Positions 19,979 to 30,592 of a stretch of 64,000 nt of DNA are shown one piece after another; the stretch's first letter is position 1, and each line of letters starts with the position of its first letter. Source of the stretch: Cladopsammia gracilis. Lineage: Eukaryota > Cnidaria > Anthozoa > Scleractinia > Dendrophylliidae. Below the pieces are notes generated by a model, which worked only from the letters and a program-made list of their open reading frames with translations, was not told the DNA's origin and searched no databases. A program made the position numbers and the translations under genes. The stretch covers positions 583,501 through 647,500 of the forward strand of contig JAJGOT010000170.1 of the NCBI GenBank assembly GCA_022457155.1, given 5' to 3'.

Positions 19979-20264
19979 AGGATTTGAAATTGACAATGGT
20001 TTATTGTTCTTCATTCAGCTGATAGCACATTTACATTTTCGAGTGGGTGAACTAGTCACGCGAGGGTAAACATGCCACCAAACATTACAAGCGAAGTGAA
20101 AGGTTGCACAGTTTGTGACACCAGCGTCCATGACCCGTTTATTTTTTCCGCTATAATCCTCGTATTTTGCCATTCGGTAATCGAACGCAATTAAACCAAA
20201 AAGGTGTCAGGAGTACAATTGTGTTCGATTGGGTTCGGAAATCAAACTCCTTGAAACACAATCG

Positions 20265-20665
20265 AACAATCTAATCAAAGGGCTCTTAAAGCCATCTCGT
20301 TAATGCGAGAGAACGTAAGGTTAATAAAAAATAACAAGAAGAAGAATTGGAAAAGATTGGGCGCCTTTGATAGGTAAATATAGTAAAGATGTTATAGGTA
20401 ATATGTGAAGGTGTATTTTTTTGGCGGGAAATGGGTTATGGTTCTTGGAAGGATAGAGAACATTGAGAGAAAGTATGGAAAGACGTGTAGGTCTAATGGT
20501 GGAGTTAGACATTGTAGTCATAGAGGACTTAGGGGCTCATTTAGGAGCTCCCAAATCAATAAAAGTCAGAATCATGAGTGTGAATGTAAATAATTTTGAT
20601 GTTAGTCTAGTGTATTTGTTGAAAATAGTCTTCATTTTTCTGAGGGGAAACTTCTAAGGTAGACT
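20265..20665 (+). repeat. dispersed repeat with short stem-loop head (copy 2)
   Basis: This is the partner of 320-640. It shares the CAAAGGGCTCTTAAAGCC head at 20275, the GGTTCTTGGAAGGATAGAGAA segment and the end near AATAATTTTGATGTTAGT. The copies differ by several internal gaps. Confidence 0.6.
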
Positions 20666-21061
20666 ATTGTAAAAAAGGCAAACGAAATTGTTTATTTGTC
20701 GGTTTTTCCGTTGACTCAACAATTGTGTATCTTCGGGCAGAATGGTGTCTTTTGTAGGAATGGAGGTGGTGATCGCCGGGTCCGCGAGGCCGTTGTTAAT
20801 AAACGCCCCCAGCGTTTAATCGAGAAAATACGGTAATAACAACAGTAGAAACAGTAATCACACATCCGTATCAACGGCTGGCCAACCTGGTGTTTTCAAA
20901 CTTGTACCCCGTTCGTCTCTTTTTAAATACCATAGTCTCAAGCATGCGTTTCAGTCGATTTCATTGTGCCCATTCAAATTATAGTTATTCAGGTTTTTTA
21001 TTATAGACTTTAAATGTATTTTTTGAAATACATATTTATGCAAACCAAGTTTAGGTTGTGA
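20666..21061. other. no recognisable feature
   Basis: AT-rich sequence without a frame or repeat that I can assign. Confidence 0.4.
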
Positions 21062-21231
21062 AATGATATATATGAAATAAATCATATATGAACTGCGGAA
21101 ATGAAATCAAATGAAGAATGATCCTCGCAGTTGTGAACACAATTTAAGCAATAGCGAAAAGAAGCCTGAAAAAAATTCAGGACTTCAACGGGGTTCGACC
21201 CCGTGACCTCGCGATACCGGTGCGATGCTTT

Positions 21232-21266
<35 letters not shown>

Positions 21267-21292
21267 AGGTCAATTGTAGGTTCATATGTTCA
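21062..21292 (-). mobile_element. tRNA-derived SINE, copy 1
   Basis: Read on the minus strand, a tRNA-like head (21181-21251) is followed by a body containing CAGGCTTCTTTTCGC, AACTGCGAGGATCATTC and GCAGTTCATATATGA. The head folds as a tRNA. The 7-bp acceptor arm pairs GGCTTCA with TGAAGTC. A-box-like TAGCTCAGTTGG and B-box GGTCGAACC are present. The loop CCGGTAT would give anticodon GGT (Thr). Because the same body follows a second head in inverted orientation, I call it a SINE and not a working tRNA gene. Confidence 0.8.
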
Positions 21293-21304
21293 CGGGAACA
21301 CTAT

Positions 21305-21440
21305 TTCAGGCTTCTTTTCGCAATTGCTTAAATTGCGTTCACAACTGCGAGGATCATTCTTCATTTGATTTCATTTCCGCAGTTCATATATGATTTTCTT
21401 CATGTATATCATTCACATTCACTCCTTTCACGGGAACATA
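21305..21440 (+). mobile_element. SINE body fragment (headless)
   Basis: The body sequence alone, from CAGGCTTCTTTTCGCAATTG to the ATATCATTCAC end, sits between the two full copies. Confidence 0.75.
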
Positions 21441-21655
21441 TGACCTGCTCCCAACGTCAGTGGCTTGATGACTCAGTTGGTAGAGCATCGCACCGGTATC
21501 GCGAGGTCACGGGTTCGAACCCCGTTGAAGTCCTGAACTTTTTTCAGGCTTCTTTTCGCAATTGCTTAAATTGCGTTCACAACTGCGAGGATCATTCTTC
21601 ATTTGATTTCATTTCCGCAGTTCATATATGATTTATTTCATGTATATCATTCACA
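21441..21655 (+). mobile_element. tRNA-derived SINE, copy 2
   Basis: This has the same head and body as copy 1 on the opposite strand. The head spans 21462-21532, with GACTCAGTTGGTAGAGC and an intact GGGTTCGAACCCC B-box arm. The upstream GACCTGCTCCCAACGTCAGT is also shared with copy 1. Acceptor-stem pairing is weakened by one change (GGCTTGA). Confidence 0.8.
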
Positions 21656-21660
21656 AAAAG

Positions 21661-22085
21661 GTTTTGGTTTCCAAAAAGTACCATGTTAGCCAAGACCGTA
21701 ACCAATAACATTCAAACTTGATGTAATGGGGCACCGGGGCCGCCGCGCTTTGGGGTAACCCTACATAATACCAGCAAGCAGACAAAACGTAGGCGCACAG
21801 CCTAATTCCGAGCATTGAGGAAATAAACATAAAAAGAAACACCGCTAAGAGATGGGTATAACCCCAAAGCGAAGCAACCCCGAAATACCCCGTCCAGGGA
21901 CAGAGCAATGAAGGATATTAGACAATCCCTTCGAGGAAGCTTCGCAAAAAAGGTCACCCACGGAAACAGACAGAATACAAACTATAGACGGACACTTAAA
22001 GATAACACAGCGTTAGAAAACAGACTAGAATTGAAGTCCACGAAGGTAGCTGGTAGAGCTCCCCAGGCAAACGCGTTGCTGGCGG
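21661..22085 (+). mobile_element. left scaffold of the 37-bp minisatellite element
   Basis: The block CCCCGAAATACCCCGTCCAG (21879-21898), with its continuation to AAAAAAGGTCACCCA at 21961, recurs before the second minisatellite (27044-27200). The two arrays therefore sit in related scaffolds. No coding frame is convincing. Confidence 0.55.
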
Positions 22086-24060
22086 GAAATTCCATATAGC
22101 AGCGCAAAAAACATGCTCTTGTGGAAACTCCAATTAACAGCTAAAACAAAGCAGCCGTGAAAAATTGCGAAAGGCCGCGCAAATAAAAAAATACCTTGCC
22201 AAATTATGTAGTGAAAGGGTCCATTCCATAGCGCAAACATATGTGCTAGCGACAAATTCCATGACCACCGCGAACAAATCCGTTAGTGAAAATATCCCTT
22301 TAACAGCGTAACCACACTAGTTCGCGAGAGCTCCATAGACCCGCCAGACAAATTTGCTAATGAAAAAATCCGTTTAACAGCGCAAACATATTCGCTCGTG
22401 GACAATCCAATTAGCAAGGAAAGCATATATGTTCATGAAATTCGCCTGACCAGCGCAAATAAATTTTTCTAGTGAAAAGTCCGTAAAACGGCGCAGAATA
22501 TATTCGCCAAGGGAAAACTTGATACAACCGCGTAAACACATTCGCTTGTGAGAAGAGGTCCATTTACCAGCGCAAACAATGTTGCCAGAGAGAAAAAAGT
22601 CCATATAACAGCGTAAACAAGAGAAACACATACGCTAGTGAAAACTCCATACGACAGCGGAAACACATACGCTTGTAAAATTTTCGTTAAACAGCGCGAA
22701 CACATTCGCTCATGAAAAGTACCATATAACAGCGCGAGCGTATTCGCTAGGGCAAATTCCGTTAAACATCGTAAACATATTAGCTCATCTAACAGCGCAA
22801 ACATATTCGCTCGTGAAAATTCCATTAAACAGCGTAAACGGATTCGCCGGCCCGTGAAAATTCCATCTAACAACGCAAACATATTCGCTCGTGAAAGTTC
22901 CATACATACATACATATAACATATAACAGCGCAAGCATATTCGCTCGGGGAGGTTCGGTATAACAGCGTAAACATATTCGCTCGTGAAAGTTCCATTAAA
23001 CATTGTAAACATATTCGCTCGTGATAATTCCATCTAACAGCGCAAACATTCGAACGTGAAAGTTCCATATAACAGCATAAACATACTCGCTCGTGGAAGT
23101 TCCGTATAACAGCGTAAACATATTCGCTCGTGAAAATTCCATTAAACAGCGCAAACATATTCGCTCGAAAAAAAATTTATGATGAAAAGTACCATATAAC
23201 AGCGAAAAACGTATTCGCTCGTGAACGTTTCATATAGCATCGTAAACATATTCGCTCGTGAAAATTCCATCGAACAGCGTAAACATATTCGCTTGCGAAA
23301 GTTCAAATTAAACAGCGTAAACAAATTCGTTCGTGAAAATTCCATCCAGCAGCGTAAACATATTCGCTCGTGAAAGTTCCATGTAACAGCGTAAACATAT
23401 TGGCTCGTTGAAATTCCGTATAACAGCGTAAACATATTCGCTCGTGAAAATTCCATCTAACAGCGTAAACATATTCGCTCGTGAAAATTTTATCTAGAAG
23501 CGTAAACGTATTCGCTCGAGAAAGTTCCGTACAACAGCGTAAACATATTCGCTCGTGGAAGTTCCGTCTAACAGCGTAAACACATTCGCTAGTGGAAGTT
23601 CCATTAAACAGCGGAAACATATTCGCTCGTGAAAGTTCCATATAACAGCGCAAACATATTCGCTCGTGGAAGTTCCATCTAACAGCGTAAACATATTCGC
23701 TTGCGAAAGTTCTAATTAAACAGCGTAAACAAATTCGCTCGTGAAAATTCCATCCAACAGCGCAAAAATAACCCGGTTAAAATAACTCGGTAAAAAGTGA
23801 AATAACCGAGTTTATTTTTGAGCGGCCGCACTTCAGAAGGTTGAACTTAAAACGTGAGAGATAATGTTATAATTTGCTAGCGAGAGCTACACAAAACAAT
23901 ACGAATAATGAGCGAAAACAATACCTCTGCACGTGCATTTTTATATTGTTATTGCTAGTAAAAATTCCATAACAGCGCAAACACATTCGCTCAGTGAAAA
24001 AAATTCCATTACACAGCGTGAACATATGAGCTAATGAAAAAATTGTACGAAACAAGGCCA
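22086..24060. repeat. minisatellite, about 37-bp unit
   Basis: The consensus unit contains AACAGCGTAAACATATTCGC followed by TCGTGAAAATTCCATCT. Roughly 45 or more units are visible. They are most regular between 22780 and 23760 and diverged at both ends. There is a 23768-23945 interruption (AATAACTCGGTAAAAAGTG region). Because 37 is not a multiple of three and the unit lacks stops on the minus strand, long minus frames arise by chance and are not genes. Confidence 0.95.
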
Positions 24061-24462
24061 AAAGGTAAGAAGCTACAGGAATGCGAGCGAAAAACTCCAA
24101 GCTAGTAACAAACTTAAAGGCTTGCGGGCCACAAGGGAAAGTACAATTCCCGAACTAACATAGAGAAAAGCGAACGGCATACTTACCGGGAATGACTGGG
24201 ACATGTGCCATGGGGAAAACAAAACAAAAACCGTGGCGCAGCGATGATACAGGACTGAGGGCTTGAACGTACTTAACTAATCCTCCCCGAGCGCCATGAA
24301 AGGACTTTTGAGGTTATGAAGGACTGATCGCACCAGAATAAGGTTATATAGCCAACAACGTGCCGGAGGTTGCGCAACCCATTCCCACGCTACTATTCTT
24401 GGGGTTTAAAGTTACGTAATATGTTGAACTTCGCCATTGTTTAAAGGAATCCCCGGTGAGAA
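24061..24462 (+). mobile_element. right scaffold of the 37-bp minisatellite element
   Basis: Unique-looking sequence. A CGCAGCGATG segment (24238-24247) is matched after the second array at 29334-29343. The outer boundary is not clear. Confidence 0.4.
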
Positions 24463-24583
24463 TAGCCTGTTCCAGGCTCTGAGATAGTGCGAAGTAAAAA
24501 AGCCCTCTCCCCGGTTCTCCCGTGATTTTCCCCCTTTTTTTACTTCGCGCGTTCCCCACTATCTCGGAGCCTGGAACAGGCTA
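24463..24583. mobile_element. 121-bp MITE with GC-rich inverted ends
   Basis: TAGCCTGTTCCAGGCTC at the left is the inverse of GAGCCTGGAACAGGCTA at the right, and the repeat continues through GAGATAGTG. The termini themselves are nested palindromes (CCTGTTCCAGG). TA flanks both ends and could be part of the element or a TA duplication. Confidence 0.8.
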
Positions 24584-24703
24584 ATATACATGATGCAATT
24601 TTAATTACAAAGGTTGGAAACGATATCACGGTCTCTGTCATTTGTCAGTGCTTCATTTTCGTTCTTTAATTCATTAATTCATAATTAATTCATAATAGTA
24701 ATA

Positions 24704-25027
24704 TATTCCCACCAGGTATACCCGCACACAAAGCCAATAGGACCAAGATGTGTAAGATATGGGAGAATCGGCCCGAGGCTTTGCGAGCTGGTAGACCTGG
24801 AGAGAATAAGTTCCATCGCTGCGGGGAGGAGGGTGGGGCCTTATCGTCTTGCACGGGTCCCGACCTGAACTTTACTGAACTAGGCTGAATTATGAAGCGG
24901 GCGGCTTATATATAAAGGGAGGAGGTCTAGGGTTATGCCGCGCATTCCCACGGGTCACGCTGGGAATGTAAAGAAGTACATGATTGTATATATTAGGCTT
25001 TTTGTGCGTGTATCCCCAGTGAGAATA
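24704..25027. mobile_element. 324-bp TIR element, short form
   Basis: The left end TATTCCCACCAGGTATACCC is the imperfect inverse of the right end GGGATACACGCACA...GAGAATA reversed (TATTCTCACTGGGGATACAC). Similarity runs over about 32 bp to AAAGCC. GTAATA lies directly outside both ends (24698-24703 and 25028-25033). The same two ends bound the 4.5-kb element that follows. A TATATATAAA box lies at about 24907-24916. Confidence 0.65.
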
Positions 25028-25164
25028 GTAATATATTCCCACCAGGTATACCCGCACACAAAGCCAATAGGACCAAGATGTGTAAGATATGGGAGAATCG
25101 GCCCTCGGCAACTACTCCCCGATAGCCATGGTTCGAGGGGCTAAACATATACGAAGAGGGTGCG

Positions 25165-25431
25165 ATGTCGCCTTCCGAGGGGAAGGCGGTACCTCCCCCC
25201 ATAACTCAGAACTCAAGCGGCAAAAGCAAGCCCTTACGGACAAACTCGAGCGTTGAAACAAACAATTTAAGCAAGACAAACCGGCTTCAACAAGGAAACT
25301 CGACAACACAGGCTCGCGAGTTGCGCAAAATAATGGTACAAGACAAACACGGAGATCGGTTGGTATGGGTTTTCCTTCCGCAACTTCAAAGCCTGCTGGC
25401 GCAAAAAGTATCAGCGGTAGATCTCAGTTGA
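25165..25431 (+). other. 88-codon open frame inside the TIR element
   Basis: The frame is Ser/Asn/Gln-rich, ending in KHGDRLVWVFLPQLQSLLAQ and a short tail before TGA. Composition looks protein-like, but I recognise no family and no second copy is present to test it. Confidence 0.25.
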
Positions 25432-26571
25432 AGTGAACTGCCTTTCAAAAAATCTAAGTGCTCTAGGTATAGAGTTATAGAGCATGAAATAACAAGAGGG
25501 TCCGTTTTGTAATAGAAACAAGTGCAATTAAAGTTCTCCATAGAGAAAGAGTAGATAAAATTAGTACGATTTGCCGAAAAGAGACCCAGCTCTGTCAACC
25601 GTTACAGTCGTTGTTATGCTATACGAGATATATGGACCCGATGTTGCAGCAGTTCAGAGCTGCTGACGGGAAATATGCTCGAGCTAGTATGGCCAATATT
25701 GTATAGTTTCATTTAGGGAACGTGGGAATTTCTATTTCTCCCAAGACAATAACTGGGCTGTCAAGTCCTCCAATGTTATTAATGCCATTTGAAATTTACA
25801 AACACCTTTGGGTTTCGGTTTACAGAGGATACAGAGGGAGCACGGACAATGGAGAGAGGATAACAAGGGCTAAACCAGCGGCAAATATATGATATTAAAC
25901 CCAGGTGACTTTCAGGGGGGAATTTTCTGTCAAAGCGGTACTTCGAAAAGATAACACAAGACGGTCGTGTGATTAGGTCCATGCACTACAATGGGAAATC
26001 GCAAATTGTCCCATTCATCTGGACTTTTCATTACAAGAGAAGGTCACAAATAGATTATATTTTGAGTCGATACGATGGAAACGATTTTGCTAAATAATTC
26101 ACTTTGCAGAAGTTAGTCTAGTTCTAAAAGTGTACTCTAGAAAGCATTATTCTTCCAAATACAAGCCACTGAAATTTCTTTTTGGCGTAAACAATTGTTG
26201 CTCTGCAAATGGCGATAGCGACGTCACGTGACCTCTTGGTTAGCAACGGGAGGATTCCTCATAGCAACCGACCACTGAAAGTGGCCATGACAACAAAATT
26301 CGGCGAGACAGACTCGCGCGTTTTAGCAAACTAATAGCAAGGCAGACATGTCACAACAATAAAATTCGGTGAGATACGATCGCGCGTTGCAACAAACTAA
26401 TTTGGCAAGATCGAACGCATGCTGAGCAACCCATCAGCTTGGCCTGAATAAAATCCCTGGCTTGTCGTCGGGGAAGAAAAGACTTCTAGCATTATCCTTC
26501 CCAGATCTGAGGAGCGGTCTCAAGAAAAACTATATAATTGTGAAAACGTATGGAGAAATATAAGGGTGGTT
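25432..26571. other. no recognisable gene
   Basis: Mixed sequence inside the putative 4.5-kb element; no feature identified. ACAACAAAATTCGG(C/T)GAGA... occurs twice (26290 and 26356) as an imperfect 66-bp-spaced direct repeat ending in GCGCGTT. Confidence 0.35.
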
Positions 26572-26572
26572 T

Positions 26573-26634
<62 letters not shown>

Positions 26635-26651
26635 GGGTTGGGGGGGGGGGG
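26572..26651. repeat. (GT)n microsatellite plus G-tract
   Basis: About 28 GT repeats (26577-26632) are followed by a run of eleven G residues (26641-26651). Confidence 0.95.
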
Positions 26652-26754
26652 CGCTAGTTCTAACCATAGCCTGTTCTTGCAGTTAACCTCTGGTAAGAAG
26701 AATTGAAATTTTTTCCTAGTTTTGGCTCTTCTCAACGAGGGAGGTGATTGTGGA

Positions 26755-27184
26755 TCTCTCCCGCCGTAAGACGGTTGTGATCCCGGAGCATAAGGTCATA
26801 GTTGGGACACCATTTTGGACGAGGGTAACAGGGCCGCAACGCTCGGGCGGTCACCCTTCCAGTTGACCCGTTGAGAACACTTGGTTCTGGGGAGTAGTTA
26901 TTTGGTGCGAAGTTTGATGTCTTTACACTTGAGGGGTGGCTACAAACAGGATAACATGAATGAATAAAAAACGGGGAGGAAAGGGGAGAGAGAAAAGCTA
27001 AAACGAAGGTGAACTGACGGAAGGGTGAACGCCCGAGCGAAGCAACCCCGAAATACCCCGTCCAGGGACCGGGTAATGAAGGGTATTAGATAACCCCATC
27101 AGGGAGGCTTCGCAACGGGCGGAGTGGGCTGGGGAACGGTGATACGTTGGTGGAAATTGAGAACAATGATAAATGAACACATTT
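26755..27184 (+). other. left scaffold of the 45-bp minisatellite
   Basis: It includes the block CCCCGAAATACCCCGTCCAG (27044-27063) and AGGCTTCGCAA shared with the first minisatellite element (21879-21947). No gene is seen. Confidence 0.5.
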
Positions 27185-27351
27185 TAAAAAAGGTCACCCA
27201 GCCGCTTCAGAGAAACTAGCAACAAATTCAAGCGAGGTCACCCCGTCGCTTCAAAACAAACGGGAACAAAATCAAGCGAGGTCATCCCAGTCGCTTCAAA
27301 ACAGACAAGAACAAATTCAAGCGAGGTCACCCCAGTCGCTTCAAAACAAAC

Positions 27352-27550
27352 TACAGTCGGACCTCTATTAAGCGGCCACCTATTAAGCGGCCACTTTCCA
27401 AAGTCCCGAATTATTTGTCAGTAAAGTGCTGTATTCGATACCTCCATTCAACGGCCACCTCTATTGAACGGCCGCGGCCACCTTTTTGCTGTTGCAAGTT
27501 TAGTATTTATTGTATTTTTACCTCTATTAAGCGGCCAGCAAACCATCTTT
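27352..27550. mobile_element. pogo/Tigger-like fragment inside the minisatellite
   Basis: It begins CTACAGTCGGACCTCTATTA and repeats TATTAAGCGGCCACC several times. This resembles the CAGTCRAACCTC...AAGCGGCCAC termini of pogo/Tigger-type elements. A related sequence is at 46410 and 48290. No transposase is present. Confidence 0.5.
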
Positions 27551-27599
27551 TCAAGCGAGGTCATCCCAGTCGCTTCAAAACAAACTAGAACAATAATAT

Positions 27600-27978
27600 A
27601 CCTGCCAACTTTTTCCGAGTGATAGGCGTGAGAATTTTCCGGTAGGAGTGCCAGGATTTCCGAAGGCGACCCGACCGAATCCGAAGGAAACCCGATCTAT
27701 TCCGAAGATGTCCGAAGATGTTCCGAAGAATTCGGAAATTGAAATGGACATCAGACCTCCTTAATTGTAACGTTCAGAACGATAAAAACCTACAAAAAAG
27801 TGCCATATTTTCATGAACGTAACTATATTAAAAATTTGATCATGCGATCAGTTAAGGCTCATAGCCCAAATCTGTAATTAGGCGTGAGAAATTGCACCAT
27901 AGGCGTGAGTAGGCGTGAGATCGGAGTTTTGGACTCGCAGGCGTGAGACTCACGACTAAGGCGTGAGACTTGGGAGGT
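27600..27978. mobile_element. 379-bp MITE-like insertion in the minisatellite
   Basis: The ends ACCTGCCAA / TTGGGAGGT are short inverted repeats. The interior is unrelated to the array and contains several GGCGTGAGA motifs toward its right end, plus CCGAAGATGT and TTCCGAAG repeats. No target duplication is certain. Confidence 0.6.
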
Positions 27979-29547
27979 CTACAATAAAAGCGAGGTCATC
28001 CCGTCACTTCAAAACAAAGTAGAACAAAATCAAACGAGGTCACCCCAGTCGCTTCAAAACAAACTAGTAACAAATTCAAACGAGGTCACCCAGTCGCTTC
28101 AAAACAAACTAGTAACAAATTCAAACGAGGGCACCCAGTCGCTTCAAAACGAACTAGTAACAAATTCAAGCGAGGTCACCCAGCCGCTTCAAAACAAACT
28201 AGTAATAAATTCAAACGAGGTCACCCCAGTCGCTTCAAAACAAACTAGTAACAAATTCAAGCGAGGTCACCCCAGTCGCTTCAAAACGAACTAGAACAAT
28301 TTTAAGTGTGGTCACCCCAGTCGCTTCAAAACAAATTAGAACAAATTCCAGCGAGGTCATCCCAGACGCTTCAAAACAAAACTAGAACAATTTTAAGCGA
28401 GGTCATCCCAGTCGCTTCAAAACAAACTAATAACAAATTCAAGCGAGGTCATCCCAGTCGCTTCAAAACCAACTAGAACAATTTAAAGCGAGGTCGCAGT
28501 CGCTTCAAAACAAATTGGAACAGATTCAAGCGAGGTCACCCCCAGTCGCATCAAAAAAAAACTAGTAACAAATTCAAGCGAGGTCACCCCAGTCGCTTCA
28601 AACAAACAAGAACAATTTTAAGCGAGGTCAACCCAGTCGCTTCAAAACAAATTAGAACAAATTCAAACGAGGTCAGCAGGTCACCCCAGTCGCTTCAAAA
28701 CAAACTAGTAACAAATTCACAAATTCAAGCGAGGTCACCCCAGTCGCTTCAAACAAACTAGAACAATTTTAAGCGAGGTCACCCCAGTCGCTTCGGAAAC
28801 AAATTAGGACAGTTTAAGAGAGGTCATTTTAGTCGCTTAAAAGAAACTAGTAACAAAGTTCAAGCGAGGTCACCCCAGTCGCTTCAAAACAAGCTAGAAC
28901 AAATTCAAGCGAGGTCATCCCAGTCCGGTCGCTTTAAAACAGACTAGTAACAAATTTCAAGCGAGACCACCCCAGTCGTTTCAAAACAAACTAGAAACAA
29001 ATTAAATCTAAGCGAGGTCACACCTGTCGCTATAAAGAAACTAGTAACAAGCAGAGCAAAGTCGAGCGAAGTCACCCCCGTTGCCGAAAATCGAGCTAAT
29101 AAAAAGTTCGTGAAAATGGGAGTACAAGGTGTAAAAGATTTATACGGAACGTACCAACTCTGGCTGTGCAAGCTGGTTTTGCGGTTGTGGTTGTGCTTGT
29201 TGAGCAATAAATTGCGTGTCTTGCTGTCTTGCTGTCTTGCTGTCTTGCTGTTGCGGAGCTGGGTTGAAAGCTGCTTGAACTTCGGGGTGTAAAGGAGCTA
29301 CGGGAACTCTCGCCGTAATAGAAAAAGGCGGGCGCAGCGATGCATGGCCATGGTAAAAAGTTATCGTCTTGCACGGGTCCCGACCTGAACTTTACTGAAC
29401 TAGGCTGAATTATGAAGCGGGCGGCTTATATATAAAGGGAGGAGGTCTAGGGTTATGCCGCGCATTCCCACGGGTCACGTTGGGAATGTAAAGAAGTACA
29501 TGATTGTATATATTAGGCTTTTTGTGCGTGTATCCCCAGTGAGAATA

Positions 29548-29927
29548 GGGTTTGAAATGTTATTGCGATTTATTTGAATTCAGATGTAGACATACAGAAT
29601 TTTTTATTCTTGCAAAATATATATATATACCACATACCATATTTTAAGATGTCTATGTGAGATTTTCAATGCGAAATCTTAAACGCGCTAAATTTCACTT
29701 TTACTGATTTCTAAGTTTCTTGTTTATCGTCGCCATGGTAATATCGATTTTACCAGACCATATATCTTGCCAAACTTCAATTCAAAACTAGTTAGTGGTG
29801 AAAATTTCACGTTGATCTAAAAAATGGTTCGAAGCAGAAGATGATAAAAGACTGTGATAGAGGTTCATCCTTCCACGAAAGGGTTGCTAAAAACTCCAAT
29901 AGTTCCAATAGAGTTCTTGTTGAGGCA
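29548..29927. other. no recognisable feature
   Basis: AT-rich sequence after the TIR element; nothing supportable. Confidence 0.4.
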
Positions 29928-30170
29928 GCGCGCGTGTTCGAGTGGTTAGGGTGTCGGACTTAAAATCCGGAGGTCCCGAGTTGAGTTGTAGCGTTACACG
30001 AGCCGACCGCGAGCCCGAGTCAACCTCGAGTCACGAGTCAACCTCGAGTCAAGCCCAAATGTTGGATTTTTTTCCATTTTTGAGTTTCATGGCCACAGAA
30101 AAGCAACTAACTGTCTGTAGGAAATGGACATGAATAATTTTACTTTCCTAATGGCCCTGATGTAATAATT
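29928..30170 (+). mobile_element. tRNA-derived SINE, second family, copy 1
   Basis: The head GTTCGAGTGGTTAGGGTGTC and GGACTTAAAATCC resembles the D-arm and anticodon arm of a tRNA-Leu (loop CTTAAAA). It is followed by GGTCCCGAGTTGAG in the B-box position. The body GACCGCGAGCCCGAGTCAAC and CAAATGTTGGATTTTTTTCC, ending CCCTGATGTAATAATT, recurs inverted at 32465-32702. Confidence 0.7.
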
Positions 30171-30584
30171 AGTGGACTGCCAATATTTCATTTACATATG
30201 TAAAAAGTGCGATTATTATTGTACTATTCTTCGATTTAGCACTTATCGCACTCTTCTGATGCTCTGAATAATTATCATCACTTGTGAACTGAATGTTTAT
30301 AGCCCTTGATCTACGTGCTTGGCTCGCTTAACTCGCCAATTTTCTTCCCGTTTCTAAACGCACTCGCCGGGATAAACACTCGAAGGATCTTTTGAGAAAG
30401 TCATTTATCTCGTTACTGGTTTGGTCGTCCGCGTGCGCTCCAATACGCAAAACACGAAGAAGGCTCAGTGAAGGCTCAGTGCAACAAACTAGCCGTCTCT
30501 GTTTGGGCAAGTTTCAATAAGCTTACAGTGCGGCCCAACTGTTTCAGTGTCCTGAACTGAATCAGTACAAATCGACTTCCGTGG
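30171..30584. other. no recognised gene
   Basis: A 60-codon minus frame (30328-30510) is present but unrecognised. No repeat is seen. Confidence 0.35.
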
Positions 30585-30592
30585 GTAGATTC

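Larger units (their letters stand above)
27185..29095. repeat. minisatellite, about 45-bp unit with internal hairpin
   Basis: The consensus unit contains AAGCGAGGTCACCCCAGTCG followed by CTTCAAAACAAACTAGAACA and AATTC. AAGCGA and TCGCTT are complementary, so each unit can form a 6-bp stem. About 30 or more units are present, interrupted by two insertions at 27352-27550 and 27600-27978. Confidence 0.95.
25034..29547. mobile_element. 4.5-kb TIR element carrying a 45-bp minisatellite
   Basis: Its left 70 bp (25034-25103) equal the left end of the 324-bp element. Its right 187 bp (29361-29547) equal that element's right end, including the TATATATAAA box at about 29427. Between them lie a left half with microsatellites, the CCCCGAAATACCCCGTCCAG scaffold block at 27044, the minisatellite and a short tail. 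No transposase is visible, so it is non-autonomous. Whether 25104-26990 belongs to it or is a later insertion is unclear. Confidence 0.55.

Noticed and set aside
21462..21532. Functional tRNA-Thr gene
   Set aside because: The head is followed by the same dispersed body as the copy at 21181-21251, and the acceptor stem has a mismatch. SINE origin is more likely.
21082..21631. Two frames of 67 and 88 codons sharing a C-terminal half
   Set aside because: They are translations of the tRNA-derived SINE on both strands.
22469..23694. Long minus-strand frames with repeated SEYVYAV-like segments
   Set aside because: The 37-bp unit has no stops on this strand in any frame, so frames open by chance. 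The reading frame rotates with every unit.
22086..24060. CRISPR-like array
   Set aside because: The period is about 37 bp and the whole unit is repeated with point variation; there are no unique spacers. The sequence context is eukaryotic.
27185..29095. CRISPR-like array with hairpin repeats
   Set aside because: The parts between conserved stems are variants of one linker and not unique spacers; no cas-like gene is nearby. It is a minisatellite.
24841..29547. LTR retrotransposon with 187-bp direct repeats at 24841 and 29361
   Set aside because: The left repeat is itself the right end of a separate 324-bp inverted-repeat element. The ends are inverted, not TG..CA, and no gag/pol is seen.
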